NCBI GenBank assembly: GCA_017616475.1
Contig: JAFZYD010000105.1
Location: 1 to 57,670 of the forward strand
Length of the DNA stretch: 57,670 nt
Reading direction: 5' to 3'
Source: Bacteroidales bacterium
GTDB taxonomy: Bacteria > Bacteroidota > Bacteroidia > Bacteroidales > UBA932
Made by a program: the position numbers and the translations under genes. How positions within the stretch are numbered: the stretch's first letter is position 1; the number at the start of each line of letters is the position of its first letter. This document shows, one piece after another, positions 19,001 through 25,330 of the stretch. Under the pieces are notes generated by a model. It saw only the letters and a list, made by a program, of their open reading frames with translations. It did not search any database and had not been told where the DNA came from.

Positions 19001-19845
19001 GGACCGAAATCAAACCTAGTGTCTCTACCCTGACGTTCCCGAGCAAAGCTGAACAGTGGACCTTCACTGTCGAAGTAACAGATCCACTGCAGGATATATG
19101 GCTCCAGTACTCGATTGCTGATTCCTGGGCCTCGGTAGAATTTGTCCGGCAGCTATCTCCTACCTCGCTTGAACTGATGGTTAAGGTGCGCAAGAATTAT
19201 TGGCCTGTGGAGAGGTCATCTTCCTTGGTCTTCCGGTATGGTGACTTCACCCACGTTGTCCCGATTGTTCAGGCGGCCGGCGACGAAGTGCCGCTCGGGT
19301 TCGTAGACCTCGGCTTGCCCAGCGGTACACTCTGGGCACAGACCAACCTTGGTGCGGCCAAAGAATACAACTTCGGCTACTATTATGCCTGGGGAGAAAC
19401 CTCGCCCAAGAGCAAGTACACCTGGTTCAACTACAAGCTCGCAACAGGAAAAACTCCTTGGGATAACATCACCAAATACAACGACTCCGACGGCAAGACA
19501 GTACTTGAAGCCGCTGACGATGCCGCCACGGCAACCAACGCCGCCTGGAGCATCCCGACCGATGCCCAGTGGCAGGAGTTGATAGACAATTGTGACATAA
19601 GGTGGGTTATGACTCCCGTAGAGGGCGTACGGTGCACCTCCAAGGTGAACGAAGAATCCATCTTCCTCCCGGCTGCAGGTTGGAAATCGGACGATGATGC
19701 CCTCGAGGCCCTTTGTTGGTACTGGTCCAAGAACCGCATAGGTGGCAGCGGCGCCTACCAATTCGAAGCTACTGAATTGTATGCGATAACAACCGGATGC
19801 ACCCGCTACTACGGTTTGCCTATCCGACCTGTCCGCCAGAGATAG
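16036..19845 (+). CDS. Large lipoprotein with seven BIG2 domains, five BACON-like domains and a C-terminal FISUMP-like domain
   Basis: A 1269-residue lipoprotein (lipobox ISAC, Cys at about 18). Residues about 30-617 hold seven tandem BIG2-type Ig-like domains, about 618-1080 hold five BACON-like sandwiches (each ending in a strand such as VTITQSG or VTVTQTS), and about 1085-1269 form a FISUMP-like domain (FVDLGLPSGTLWAQTNLGA, YYAWGET, WSIPTDAQWQEL). The first two Ig domains are nearly the same as in the preceding gene even at DNA level, so the pair arose by recent duplication or gene conversion. The architecture is a long stalk presenting a terminal module, suggesting adhesion or glycan contact at the cell surface. 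It is the second gene of a two-gene unit ending in a terminator. Confidence 0.8.
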   Translation: MIKRLLPLALLLFAISACEKTPEETIIPVASVSLNQTEAEMLVGETLQLQAQISPSNATDLSTMWGSSKQSVATVSDAGLVTAVGEGTSKITVTAGGKSATCTITVTKPEVPVVHVESVTLDKTDAQLEIGGTLTLTATVLPENADDKSVTWKSTNPQIAEVDQNGTVTAISSGTVTITATTTDGGKVAGCEVTVSEVYVPVESVEFLAASVIMDKGESFELELVVLPENASNKTVTWTSSNPDVVTVDQQGRITGVGAGKAVITAEAGDKTATCPVTVTVAAQSIALNQTDIEMNVGESTTLTATLLPEDCTSDIFWYSSDSNVVSVENGVLTAHATGQATIHAAVDGVPDAVCTVTVTDSSNIPVDYLGLNYSHLYLTTGDVRSLSVKVFPENATNRTVTWTSSDSNIVTVTESGSVTAVGAGEASIVATVDGKSVSLDVTVKSNTVPVESITVDQPELLLKVGEETVLSATVVPSSAASQVAWSISDPEIATIDPATGHLTVLKKGWAVITATAGEKTSTATLSVINPVQRIDLSRTTMELTRGEQVPLSAVIYPADADNPTLTWVSSDSSIASVDRYEGTVWARSVGSATITCINESAAVVATCTVTVLSPGNPYISLEQDNFTVDASASEDIKIPYKIVNPDGSSSFTVSVSDGSDWLKIRQSGSLYFYVYGNSGTSSRTGTITLTYGSNTVTVTITQSGKTPAGPSDIVFSTGFDPNANNAINAAGDNTCTILASVVNPVDGVELQMSADVPWMTNFRTGSTPDVYYFAASKNTTGRMRTGHVTMTYGNVSKVIKFVQMADDVTIILNPSDMTFNYEAHTVSFDVTLPDDFDYTGLNATLDGNYSWITNLAVNGRTVTFDLKENNDTGATERTARIKVSLGEQTSYFNVTQTLDAPTVNVVDKYSVGYLGQKVYMVAQITNPRSDVQLSTHVVGGNLDWIYSNPGGTVTVKENSTGQTRSAQVEVSYGNFAKKTVTVTQTSSRTEIKPSVSTLTFPSKAEQWTFTVEVTDPLQDIWLQYSIADSWASVEFVRQLSPTSLELMVKVRKNYWPVERSSSLVFRYGDFTHVVPIVQAAGDEVPLGFVDLGLPSGTLWAQTNLGAAKEYNFGYYYAWGETSPKSKYTWFNYKLATGKTPWDNITKYNDSDGKTVLEAADDAATATNAAWSIPTDAQWQELIDNCDIRWVMTPVEGVRCTSKVNEESIFLPAAGWKSDDDALEALCWYWSKNRIGGSGAYQFEATELYAITTGCTRYYGLPIRPVRQR

Positions 19846-19861
19846 GCCGTCATACCCTTAC

Positions 19862-19900
19862 ACAAAAGAGGTGACCCATCGCGGGTCGCCTCCTTTTGTT
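19862..19900 (+). terminator. Terminator after the Ig/BACON lipoprotein
   Basis: ACAAAAGAGGTGACCC pairs with GGGTCGCCTCCTTTTGT around ATCGC, with one bulged G and one wobble, ending in a T-rich arm. Confidence 0.8.
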
Positions 19901-19918
19901 TGGCGGCGGGGTCTCCAC

Positions 19919-20034
19919 TGCCACAAGATGACTCCGGGGGCCGTCCCGATCATCTTGTGTCAAGTATTTCCGGGAAACCAGGCGCTACGCTGCCACAAGA
20001 TGGCTCCGGGGGCCGTTTCAATCATCTTGTGGCA
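19919..20034 (+). repeat. 116-bp double-hairpin REP-like repeat, copy A
   Basis: Two hairpins in tandem. Each has arms TGCCACAAGATG and CATCTTGTG(T/G)CA around a GC-rich centre containing CTCCGGGGGCCGT. They are joined by a conserved spacer (TATTTCCGGGAAACCAGG and GCTACGC). Hairpin 1 has one mismatch in the third base pair; hairpin 2 is perfect over 12 bp. Copies B (21586-21701) and C (25193-25308, inverted) have the same 116-bp length. The gap from 19846 to 20181 holds only the terminator, this repeat and a promoter. Confidence 0.9.
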
Positions 20035-20061
20035 GGCAAATGGGAATCATCGCAAAAAAAC

Positions 20062-20092
20062 TTTGAAGTGTGGCGCGCACCGTGTATCTTCG
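20062..20092 (+). promoter_or_regulatory. Candidate promoter for the RAYT-like gene
   Basis: TTTG (20062-20065), 19-nt spacer, TATCTTCG (20085-20092), one mismatch to the -7 consensus. It lies between repeat copy A and the gene, giving a leader of about 80 nt that includes a seven-codon reading frame (20162-20185) whose stop overlaps the gene start as ATGA. Confidence 0.45.
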
Positions 20093-20181
20093 TTTGCAAA
20101 TTACAGCGTTTCCAGTAGAGGCGAGCGATTCGCGTATCTGGATATGTGCTGGAGAGTATTAATGTTGAATAAGGAAATGCT

Positions 20182-20967
20182 ATGAGAAAGACTTTTCATC
20201 TATGTCTTTCGTCTCACGACGAAGTTATGTACAGGAGCGAGGCAGACCTCAATATGGGGTTCAACTGTCTGGCACTCGCTGCCCTCAATACAGAATCCAG
20301 CCTTTTGGCAGAGGGGTTTATCTCTACACATCACCACGGGCTCGCCTCCACCCCGTTCGAATATCCGCACTGCTCCGCCAATGCTTTCTTTCGAAAGGCT
20401 CTAGGCAAGGTGGATTCGCCCTCTGTGCTGCCGGACAAGGAGCGGCACAAGTATCTTCCGTCCAATGTCTCTCTTCCGCCACAATACCGAATGAGCACAA
20501 GCGGTCTTCTGCTGCGGGAGGATATTCTGGATACTGCATATGTGGAGCACATATACACATCGCCCAGATCTTTCCTGTTCCAAATGAACAAAATAACAGA
20601 CGAGAAAGACCTGCAGAAGCAGAAAGAAGAGAACGCCCGGCCGCCTATAACGCTGCAGGACATCGAGGCCGGTGTCCCTGCGTTCTCTCTGGCAGACGCC
20701 AAGGAAGCCGAGTACGGAAAAGTGAACAACAGCATATTGACCGACCTTGAGCTGTGTGCGTTCATCGACACCAAACTTGTTCCCAAACTCGTCAAGGATT
20801 CGCAGCTGGCATCTATCTACTCACTCTCCGACTCCAAGCGGGCCGCCCTGTGCGAATCCCTATGGAACGAAGCCCGCGAAGTCCGCTACCGCGGCATAAT
20901 GGGAAGCTTCTTCTCCGGCCGCATAACCTCTGAAGCCCAACTGAAACGTTGCCTATGTGTGAGATAG
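20182..20967 (+). CDS. RAYT-like (REP-associated tyrosine transposase family) protein with internal deletion
   Basis: A 261-residue protein of the Bacteroidales IS200/Y1-transposase-like group. The start (KTFHLCLSSHDEVMYRSEADLNMGFNCLALAAL) and the region after residue about 50 (HHGLASTPFEYPHCSANAFFRKALGK, then a long helical C-terminus ending QLKRCL) match the family as I remember it. The middle is missing: complete members have about 60-70 more residues here, with the HUH metal motif (NHIH type) and the catalytic-Tyr segment (YTRYFN type). In this protein FISTH joins directly to HHGLA. It is therefore probably catalytically dead but has kept an open frame. It lies 147 nt after repeat copy A, and copy B follows 0.6 kb downstream, the usual RAYT/REP arrangement. 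Family identity is from recall. Confidence 0.65.
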   Translation: MRKTFHLCLSSHDEVMYRSEADLNMGFNCLALAALNTESSLLAEGFISTHHHGLASTPFEYPHCSANAFFRKALGKVDSPSVLPDKERHKYLPSNVSLPPQYRMSTSGLLLREDILDTAYVEHIYTSPRSFLFQMNKITDEKDLQKQKEENARPPITLQDIEAGVPAFSLADAKEAEYGKVNNSILTDLELCAFIDTKLVPKLVKDSQLASIYSLSDSKRAALCESLWNEAREVRYRGIMGSFFSGRITSEAQLKRCLCVR

Positions 20968-21023
20968 ATTAAAACGTGCAGATGGTGTTCTACGCCAACC
21001 CTGTCTTTTTGACAGTTTTTTTG

Positions 21024-21031
21024 TACCTTTG
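21024..21031 (+). promoter_or_regulatory. -7 promoter element directly before a lipoprotein start
   Basis: TACCTTTG ends only 4 nt before the ATG at 21036, so the transcript may be leaderless or nearly so. No good -33 element at the usual spacing. Confidence 0.45.
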
Positions 21032-21035
21032 TTCT

Positions 21036-21560
21036 ATGAGCAAGCAAGTATATATAATCACTTTTTTTGCCTTTTTGTCGCTATTCTTTGCAAGTTGCCA
21101 GCCGGACCCGGCCACGGAAGAATGGATGGACAATACCGGCTGGGAAGCCCGGCTGGAAGGCCTTTCGTATGTAGATGAATCGGGGCGGACAGTTATGATT
21201 TCTGAAGAAGAGAACTGGATGGGTTCAAAAGGAGGGTGGATAGGGTTTCTCATACACACCGGGACAGGTTATTATCTGGCATATCAGTTCATCTCGGAAA
21301 ATGTTGTGAAGATGGGCAGAGGTGAAAAAGAATATCCTATGGAGTACGACTATCCGGTAATCAGGCTGCCATACGATTATTATTTCGAAGACGGCTCTTC
21401 CGAAAAGCGTTACAACACCGGCACTATTTCAGAAGACTACAAATCCATCTTCTTCGAAAAGTTCGTTATGTCTTCTTATTACAGAGAAGCATCACAACTT
21501 TATTTGGAAACTTTTACCAATCTGACCTTCAGCCGAGTCCACGGCCTTCCTAAGAACTAA
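21036..21560 (+). CDS. Small lipoprotein of unknown function
   Basis: A 174-residue lipoprotein: MSKQVYIITFFAFLSLFFASC (lipobox Cys21). The frame is open from 20976, but the ATG at 21036 gives a clean signal peptide and the -7 element lies just before it, so the shorter form is chosen. The mature part (acidic start, W-rich, then beta-strand-like segments such as GYYLAYQFIS and YDYPVIRLPYDYYFEDGS) resembles a single small beta-sandwich. I do not recognise a family. It sits between the RAYT-like gene and repeat copy B, so it lies inside the repeat-bounded segment and may have been carried there with it. Confidence 0.65.
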   Translation: MSKQVYIITFFAFLSLFFASCQPDPATEEWMDNTGWEARLEGLSYVDESGRTVMISEEENWMGSKGGWIGFLIHTGTGYYLAYQFISENVVKMGRGEKEYPMEYDYPVIRLPYDYYFEDGSSEKRYNTGTISEDYKSIFFEKFVMSSYYREASQLYLETFTNLTFSRVHGLPKN

Positions 21561-21585
21561 CAGCCACCGCCACCATAGGAGCCTC

Positions 21586-21701
21586 TGCCACAAGATGACT
21601 CCGGGGGCCGTCTCGGCCATCTTGTGTCAAGTATTTTCGGGAAACCAGGCGCTACGCTGCCACAAGATGGCCCCGGGGGCCGTTTCAGTCATCTTGTGGC
21701 A
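21586..21701 (+). repeat. 116-bp double-hairpin REP-like repeat, copy B
   Basis: Same layout and orientation as copy A. Hairpin 1 again carries a mismatch (TGCCACAAG against CTTGTGTCA), hairpin 2 is perfect (TGCCACAAGATG/CATCTTGTGGCA). Differences from copy A are mostly in the loop centres. Homology continues past the end (GGCAAATGGGA and ATCATCGC). The rest of the gap to 21785 shows nothing else. Confidence 0.9.
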
Positions 21702-21785
21702 GGCAAATGGGAAACGGAATCATCGCGGGGTGCCCTACGGAGGAGTGGCGGCGGCGTGATGCTTTCAAAAGGCCTGTGTGGGGAA

Positions 21786-22868
21786 TCAGTCGTGGAAGCC
21801 GATGCTGTAGCTCAAGCCAAAATTCAGCGACCAACCATTAATCCCGTCACTGTCAATATCTTTTGCTACATACGTTTTCAGGCTGACGGCGTGCTCAAAC
21901 GCAGCATCTCCTCTTATGTTGCGCAAGAATATAAAATTGGTCTCCAGTCCTCCCAGTACCGCTGTACTTCCACAGCCGTCTGCTATCTTATCCTTGCCGA
22001 CACCTTCGGACCAATTTATCATTCTGCCGCCTATTCCTACCATTGGCGTTATGCTGAAAGTGTAACCGTGATACAGGATGTATCCATAGGTGAGGCCGAT
22101 AATGGAATGGTCATATCGGTCGCCGGACTTCCAATTGTATCCATCGTGGATAAAATCGTTCTTCAGTTGGCCTGAAGCCGGGGAAAGAAGCAGCCCGATG
22201 TAGTGCCGGTTAAACATAAATGTCATACCGAGTTCCATTCCGATTGCAGGAGAAAAAGTAGCAGCAGGCTCTCCCAAAAACATACGCGCAGCGGCACCAA
22301 AGTGATATGTCAAACCAACCTTCATTTTTGGAGCATTTGGCTCCGGGTATGAGGTGGCGGCCAGTTCTGCATCCACCATAGACCTGTAGATCCGGATGGC
22401 CGTGGTATCCAACCCGCTTCTGGTATTTTCCAGGAGATCGTGTATTTTATAATTAACTTCCTCTGAATAAAAAGAGGATAAGAGATTGAACGACTTGTCG
22501 TTATTCGGATTATTGTATTCCGTGAGCAACTTCCTGAAGTATATCTCGTTGAGGTCAAAGAGTAGCTGATTGACCTCCAGGGCACCTTGATACTTTTTAT
22601 CGGCATTATGCCAGGATGTAGGTTTGTAGAGCACAACTTCGGGTCTGGCTCCATATCGAACGGTATTCCAGGCCAGCCGGGTTGTGTCGGACTCATATAA
22701 CCATCGGAACGAGAGGTCGCCAAGAGTGCTGTCCTTGGTCGGTTTAAGGTTAAAGTCGTCCCACGTCAGCGGGCCGTCTTTCCAGTAGCGGACACCATCG
22801 GTAATAGATTGTCCTGCGGCTGCAACTGAAAATGCAATTAAAATTGAGATAACAAGTAACCGTTTCAT
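21786..22868 (-). CDS. Predicted outer-membrane protein cotranscribed with the radical SAM gene
   Basis: A 360-residue protein with signal peptide MKRLLVISILIAFSVAAAGQ. The frame extends 51 codons upstream, but that part lies inside the radical SAM gene; the ATG at 22868 is only 4 nt past that gene's stop. Residues about 25-170 contain LTWDDF and later NQLLFDLNEIYFRKLL, which resembles the WxDF...HExxHFDxxE plan of DUF922-like putative metallopeptidase domains, but the metal-binding His residues are absent. Residues about 185-360 are barrel-like strands (VGLTYHFGAAAR, GMELGMTFMFN, SLNFGLSYSIGF). Probably a non-catalytic N-domain on a small outer-membrane barrel. Its link with the radical SAM/lipoprotein system is by operon position only. 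Confidence 0.6.
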   Translation of the reverse strand: MKRLLVISILIAFSVAAAGQSITDGVRYWKDGPLTWDDFNLKPTKDSTLGDLSFRWLYESDTTRLAWNTVRYGARPEVVLYKPTSWHNADKKYQGALEVNQLLFDLNEIYFRKLLTEYNNPNNDKSFNLLSSFYSEEVNYKIHDLLENTRSGLDTTAIRIYRSMVDAELAATSYPEPNAPKMKVGLTYHFGAAARMFLGEPAATFSPAIGMELGMTFMFNRHYIGLLLSPASGQLKNDFIHDGYNWKSGDRYDHSIIGLTYGYILYHGYTFSITPMVGIGGRMINWSEGVGKDKIADGCGSTAVLGGLETNFIFLRNIRGDAAFEHAVSLKTYVAKDIDSDGINGWSLNFGLSYSIGFHD

Positions 22869-22872
22869 ATCA

Positions 22873-23925
22873 TTAGTTTTTAGTTTTTGCATAGTGACAT
22901 TGGAGCACTTCGCTGCCGGAGCCGTGCCAGTTGTGCATACCGCCGCCCAGGCAGTTGCGCCACTGGCTGCAGGTTGCGCAGCGTCCGGTGCGGGCCCAGT
23001 CGCGGCGTCGGAAATCCTCAAAGCGGTTCTGCCAGACGTCGTAGAAATTGTCGGTGTAGATGCTGCCCTGGCAGAAGCGGTCGCGGTCTATGTTGGGGCA
23101 GGCGCATATTCTGCCGTCTATCAGCACGGAGGCTATGTTGACGCCAGCCCGGCAGAAATAGCGCGTCTGCCGCACTTTCTCCTCGTACCGGCCAAGATAT
23201 CCTTCGCAGCTGAAGGTGACGTTCATTGTGCCGCCAGCCGCCCGCTTGGCTTTGATGAACTCCATAAGCGAAACGAATTCTGCGTCGGACAGGTGCATAT
23301 CGGCGTCCGTCGCGGCGCGGCCTATCGGGATGATGGTGAAAAGGCGCCACTGCTTCACGCCCAGACCGCTCAGTATGTCGTACAGGAGCTGCAACTGGCC
23401 TACATTGCGCTTGTTCACGCAAGTCACCACATCGGCATTAAGGCGCGGTTCGCGGGCAAAGATGAAGATGGCGTTCAGCACACGACGGTAGCTGCCCGTC
23501 ACGCCCCGCATCCAGTCATGGGCCTCCTCCAGCCCGTCCAGGCTGATGGTCAACACGCGCATCCCCGCCTCCATCAGGCGGCAGTGCATCGGCTCGTCGT
23601 ACTTCCAGCCGTTGGTGACCATTCCCCAACCGAAGCCGCGCTGCCAAATTGCGCGCCCGGCCTCTGCTATATCGGGTCGCATAAGGGGCTCGCCGCCCGT
23701 CAGCACCACCGTAAAGTCCTTTGGCCTGCTCTCTGCAGGTATCGTGTCCAGCGCAGAGAGGAAATCTTCTACCGGCATATCTTTCTCGCGGCTGGCCAAG
23801 CCGCAGTCGCTGCCGCAATGACGGCAGTGGAAATTGCAGCGGGTGGTGCACTCCCAAAACAGATAATTGAGCTCGTGCAACTTTATCTCGTTGTCCCGAA
23901 ATAGGCGGAAGAGAAGCGGGTTCAT
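22873..23925 (-). CDS. Radical SAM/SPASM-type enzyme of the rSAM/lipoprotein system
   Basis: A 350-residue radical SAM protein. The start at 23925 (MNPLLFRLFRDNEIKLHELNY) is preferred over a start five codons upstream because a -7 element lies between. The [4Fe-4S]-SAM motif is CNFHCRHC (Cys30, Cys34, Cys37), preceded by an extra Cys26. TGGEPL follows at about residue 78. The C-terminus has SPASM-like cysteines (YFC, CACPN, CQGS, GRCATCSQWRNCLGG, QCHY) for auxiliary clusters, as in peptide-modifying members. The whole protein fits the family known as rSAM/lipoprotein system enzyme (TIGR04133 as I recall), always near a small lipoprotein with a CYG motif, present here divergently at 23993. The modification and its target are unknown. 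Confidence 0.85.
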   Translation of the reverse strand: MNPLLFRLFRDNEIKLHELNYLFWECTTRCNFHCRHCGSDCGLASREKDMPVEDFLSALDTIPAESRPKDFTVVLTGGEPLMRPDIAEAGRAIWQRGFGWGMVTNGWKYDEPMHCRLMEAGMRVLTISLDGLEEAHDWMRGVTGSYRRVLNAIFIFAREPRLNADVVTCVNKRNVGQLQLLYDILSGLGVKQWRLFTIIPIGRAATDADMHLSDAEFVSLMEFIKAKRAAGGTMNVTFSCEGYLGRYEEKVRQTRYFCRAGVNIASVLIDGRICACPNIDRDRFCQGSIYTDNFYDVWQNRFEDFRRRDWARTGRCATCSQWRNCLGGGMHNWHGSGSEVLQCHYAKTKN

Positions 23926-23929
23926 ATTA

Positions 23930-23937
23930 CAAATGTA
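23930..23937 (-). promoter_or_regulatory. -7 promoter element for the radical SAM operon
   Basis: On the minus strand TACATTTG, 4 nt before the ATG. On the plus strand the same gap has TAACTTCG (23959-23966), one mismatch from the -7 consensus, for the divergent lipoprotein. The two promoters lie about 22 nt apart, which would permit shared control. Confidence 0.5.
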
Positions 23938-23992
23938 CAAATAATGTGATTTTTAAGGTAACTTCGCATTTATACAAGTAAACGGAGTTACT

Positions 23993-24373
23993 ATGAAATG
24001 GTTGCATAATCTTTTGAAAGCGTCCACCCTCACCACGGCGCTGTTCATTTTCCAGGCGTGCTACGGCACTCCGCAGAAGCCTTACTGGGAGATAGGCGAA
24101 GCGCCGATGACCTTCTCGCTGGTAGACCGCACATCCGGAGCGCCCCTGGAGGGCATCAGCATCAAGGCTGGCATCAGCGCCGGCGAACTGCCCGTCGAGA
24201 TTGGCGTGACGGGCGCGGACGGCCGCTGCAGCGTCTCCATCCCCTACGAAAGGAACACCATAGGCCCGGCCCTGAACTTCCAGGACCCCGACGGCAACTA
24301 TATGCCCAAGGACACCGTGTTGGCCGACCTTCGCGAGCGCGAGGTTCTCATTGAATTAACTCCGGCAGAATGA
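23993..24373 (+). CDS. Lipoprotein partner of the rSAM/lipoprotein system
   Basis: A 126-residue lipoprotein: signal peptide up to FIFQAC with lipid Cys22, followed by YGTPQKPYWEIGEAP. The Cys-Tyr-Gly-x-Pro start of the mature protein is the hallmark I recall for the radical-SAM-associated lipoprotein family (TIGR04134). The body is a single transthyretin-like beta-sandwich (TFSLVDRTSGAPLEGISI, then TGADGRCSVSIPYE). The only Cys besides the lipidated one is at GRCSV. It lies divergent to the radical SAM gene, with promoters facing apart, and overlaps the next gene by 4 nt (ATGA). It is the obvious candidate substrate or partner of the enzyme; the conserved Tyr-Gly-Pro stretch near the anchor is the likeliest region to be modified, though this is inference. 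Confidence 0.8.
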   Translation: MKWLHNLLKASTLTTALFIFQACYGTPQKPYWEIGEAPMTFSLVDRTSGAPLEGISIKAGISAGELPVEIGVTGADGRCSVSIPYERNTIGPALNFQDPDGNYMPKDTVLADLREREVLIELTPAE

Positions 24374-25047
24374 TGCTCCGTTATGCATCCAGCGGCCTGA
24401 GCCGCTCGGCGGCCCGCGGCAGGGCTCGGTTCGCATTCCGCTGCCGGGCCTGGCTGGCAACAGTAGCGGCGCTGCTGTTTGCGTCCGCCACCGCTTTTGC
24501 GCAGGATTGGCGGCTGGAAGTGGGAGGCGGCGTGCAGCCGCTTCATATGGGCTTCTGGCATATGTCCCCCTCCGAGAAAGTAGAAAAACAACTGTTTGAC
24601 AAGGGCCAGAGCATCGATACCGGCACCGGATTCTACCCGAGCGTGACTGTATCGGGCGTATGGCACTACAAAGAGTGCTGGGAGCTGGTGCTCACCGGTG
24701 ACGTGTGCTGGAGCCACCACCAAATAATGCAATACGAACAATTCGGGACGGACCCCGCCGGCAAGCCGCGCTACGATATGCGCAAGCGGACAGCTGCCGG
24801 TATGATAGACTCCTCGCCAGTATATTCCGCCACGCTGCACTGGCGCTATCTGTGGATTCCGGAGGGCATTGTGAATCTGTATTCCGGCATCGGCTTCGGA
24901 CTGATAGCCGGTCCCAATGTTTTTGTGTCGCCATCCGTCACGCTGCTTGGGCTGCGGGTCGGCGGCCGCCACCTCTACGGTTTTGTCGAAGCCCCAATCG
25001 GCCCCTACGCAACATTCGCCGCCGGCGGCCTGGGCTGGACACTATAA
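24370..25047 (+). CDS. Outer-membrane beta-barrel protein following the rSAM-linked lipoprotein
   Basis: A 225-residue protein; the start overlaps the lipoprotein stop as ATGA (ATG at 24373 is equally possible). The N-terminus is long and Arg-rich before a hydrophobic stretch (LATVAALLFASATAFA-Q), unusual for a signal peptide and perhaps indicating a start further in, though no Met offers one before the hydrophobic core. The mature part is eight-strand-like (WRLEVGGGVQPLHMG, PSVTVSGVWHYKECW, LVLTGDVCW, NLYSGIGFGLIAG, HLYGFVEAPIGP) and resembles OmpW/OmpX-type small barrels. Translational coupling to the lipoprotein implies a joint function in the cell envelope. Confidence 0.7.
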   Translation: MMLRYASSGLSRSAARGRARFAFRCRAWLATVAALLFASATAFAQDWRLEVGGGVQPLHMGFWHMSPSEKVEKQLFDKGQSIDTGTGFYPSVTVSGVWHYKECWELVLTGDVCWSHHQIMQYEQFGTDPAGKPRYDMRKRTAAGMIDSSPVYSATLHWRYLWIPEGIVNLYSGIGFGLIAGPNVFVSPSVTLLGLRVGGRHLYGFVEAPIGPYATFAAGGLGWTL

Positions 25048-25140
25048 TACTGGGGCTCTGCCCCAAACCCCGCCGCTCCGCGCTTGCTATCTACACATGC
25101 TGACCCTGCCCGCGCTACGCTATCGCCTGATGGCGATTAT
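25041..25140 (+). repeat. Structured dispersed repeat R2, copy 1
   Basis: About 100 bp, homologous to 54457-54552. It contains a first hairpin TGGGGC-TCT-GCCCCA, the shared segments CCGCCGCTCC, CTTGCTATC and ACCCTGCCCG, and a second hairpin ATCGCC-TGAT-GGCGAT. It begins at the stop codon of the barrel gene. Together with a partial copy (25139-25172) and REP copy C it fills the gap 25048-25330, which has no gene. Confidence 0.8.
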
Positions 25141-25172
25141 TATACTGGGGCGCTGCCCCAAACCCCGCCGCC
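25139..25172 (+). repeat. Repeat R2, partial copy (first hairpin only)
   Basis: Repeats the first third of R2 directly after copy 1: ATTATACTGGGGC-GCT-GCCCCA followed by AACCCCGCCGCC. Confidence 0.7.
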
Positions 25173-25192
25173 TTCACCGTTTCCCATTTGCC

Positions 25193-25308
25193 TGCCACAA
25201 GATGATTGAAACTGCCCCCGGAGCCATCTTGTGGCAGCGTGGAGCTCGGTTTCCCGGAAATACTTGTCACAAGATGACTGAAACGGCCCCCGGAGCCATC
25301 TTGTGGCA
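25193..25308 (-). repeat. 116-bp double-hairpin REP-like repeat, copy C (inverted)
   Basis: Read on the minus strand it has the same order as copies A and B: imperfect hairpin (TGCCACAAG/CTTGTGACA), spacer with TATTTCCGGGAAACC, perfect hairpin (TGCCACAAGATG/CATCTTGTGGCA), then GGCAAATGGGAAACGG. The spacer differs at GAGCTCCACGC instead of AGGCGCTACGC. Confidence 0.9.
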
Positions 25309-25330
25309 GAGGCCGCGCAGGGCAGGGCAG

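Noticed and set aside
19871..20185. 104-codon frame running through repeat copy A, and a similar one (21624-22175) through copy B
   Set aside because: Coding pattern comes from the hairpin repeats themselves (CHKM...PGA repeated); the sequence is better explained as a structured repeat.
20182..21560. Complete insertion sequence bounded by copies A and B
   Set aside because: The bounding repeats are in direct orientation and a third copy lies elsewhere without a transposase; no target duplication is visible. RAYT/REP association fits better.
19919..25308. CRISPR array as an explanation for the repeats
   Set aside because: Only three copies, far apart, one inverted, each with internal hairpins; no regular spacers and no cas genes.
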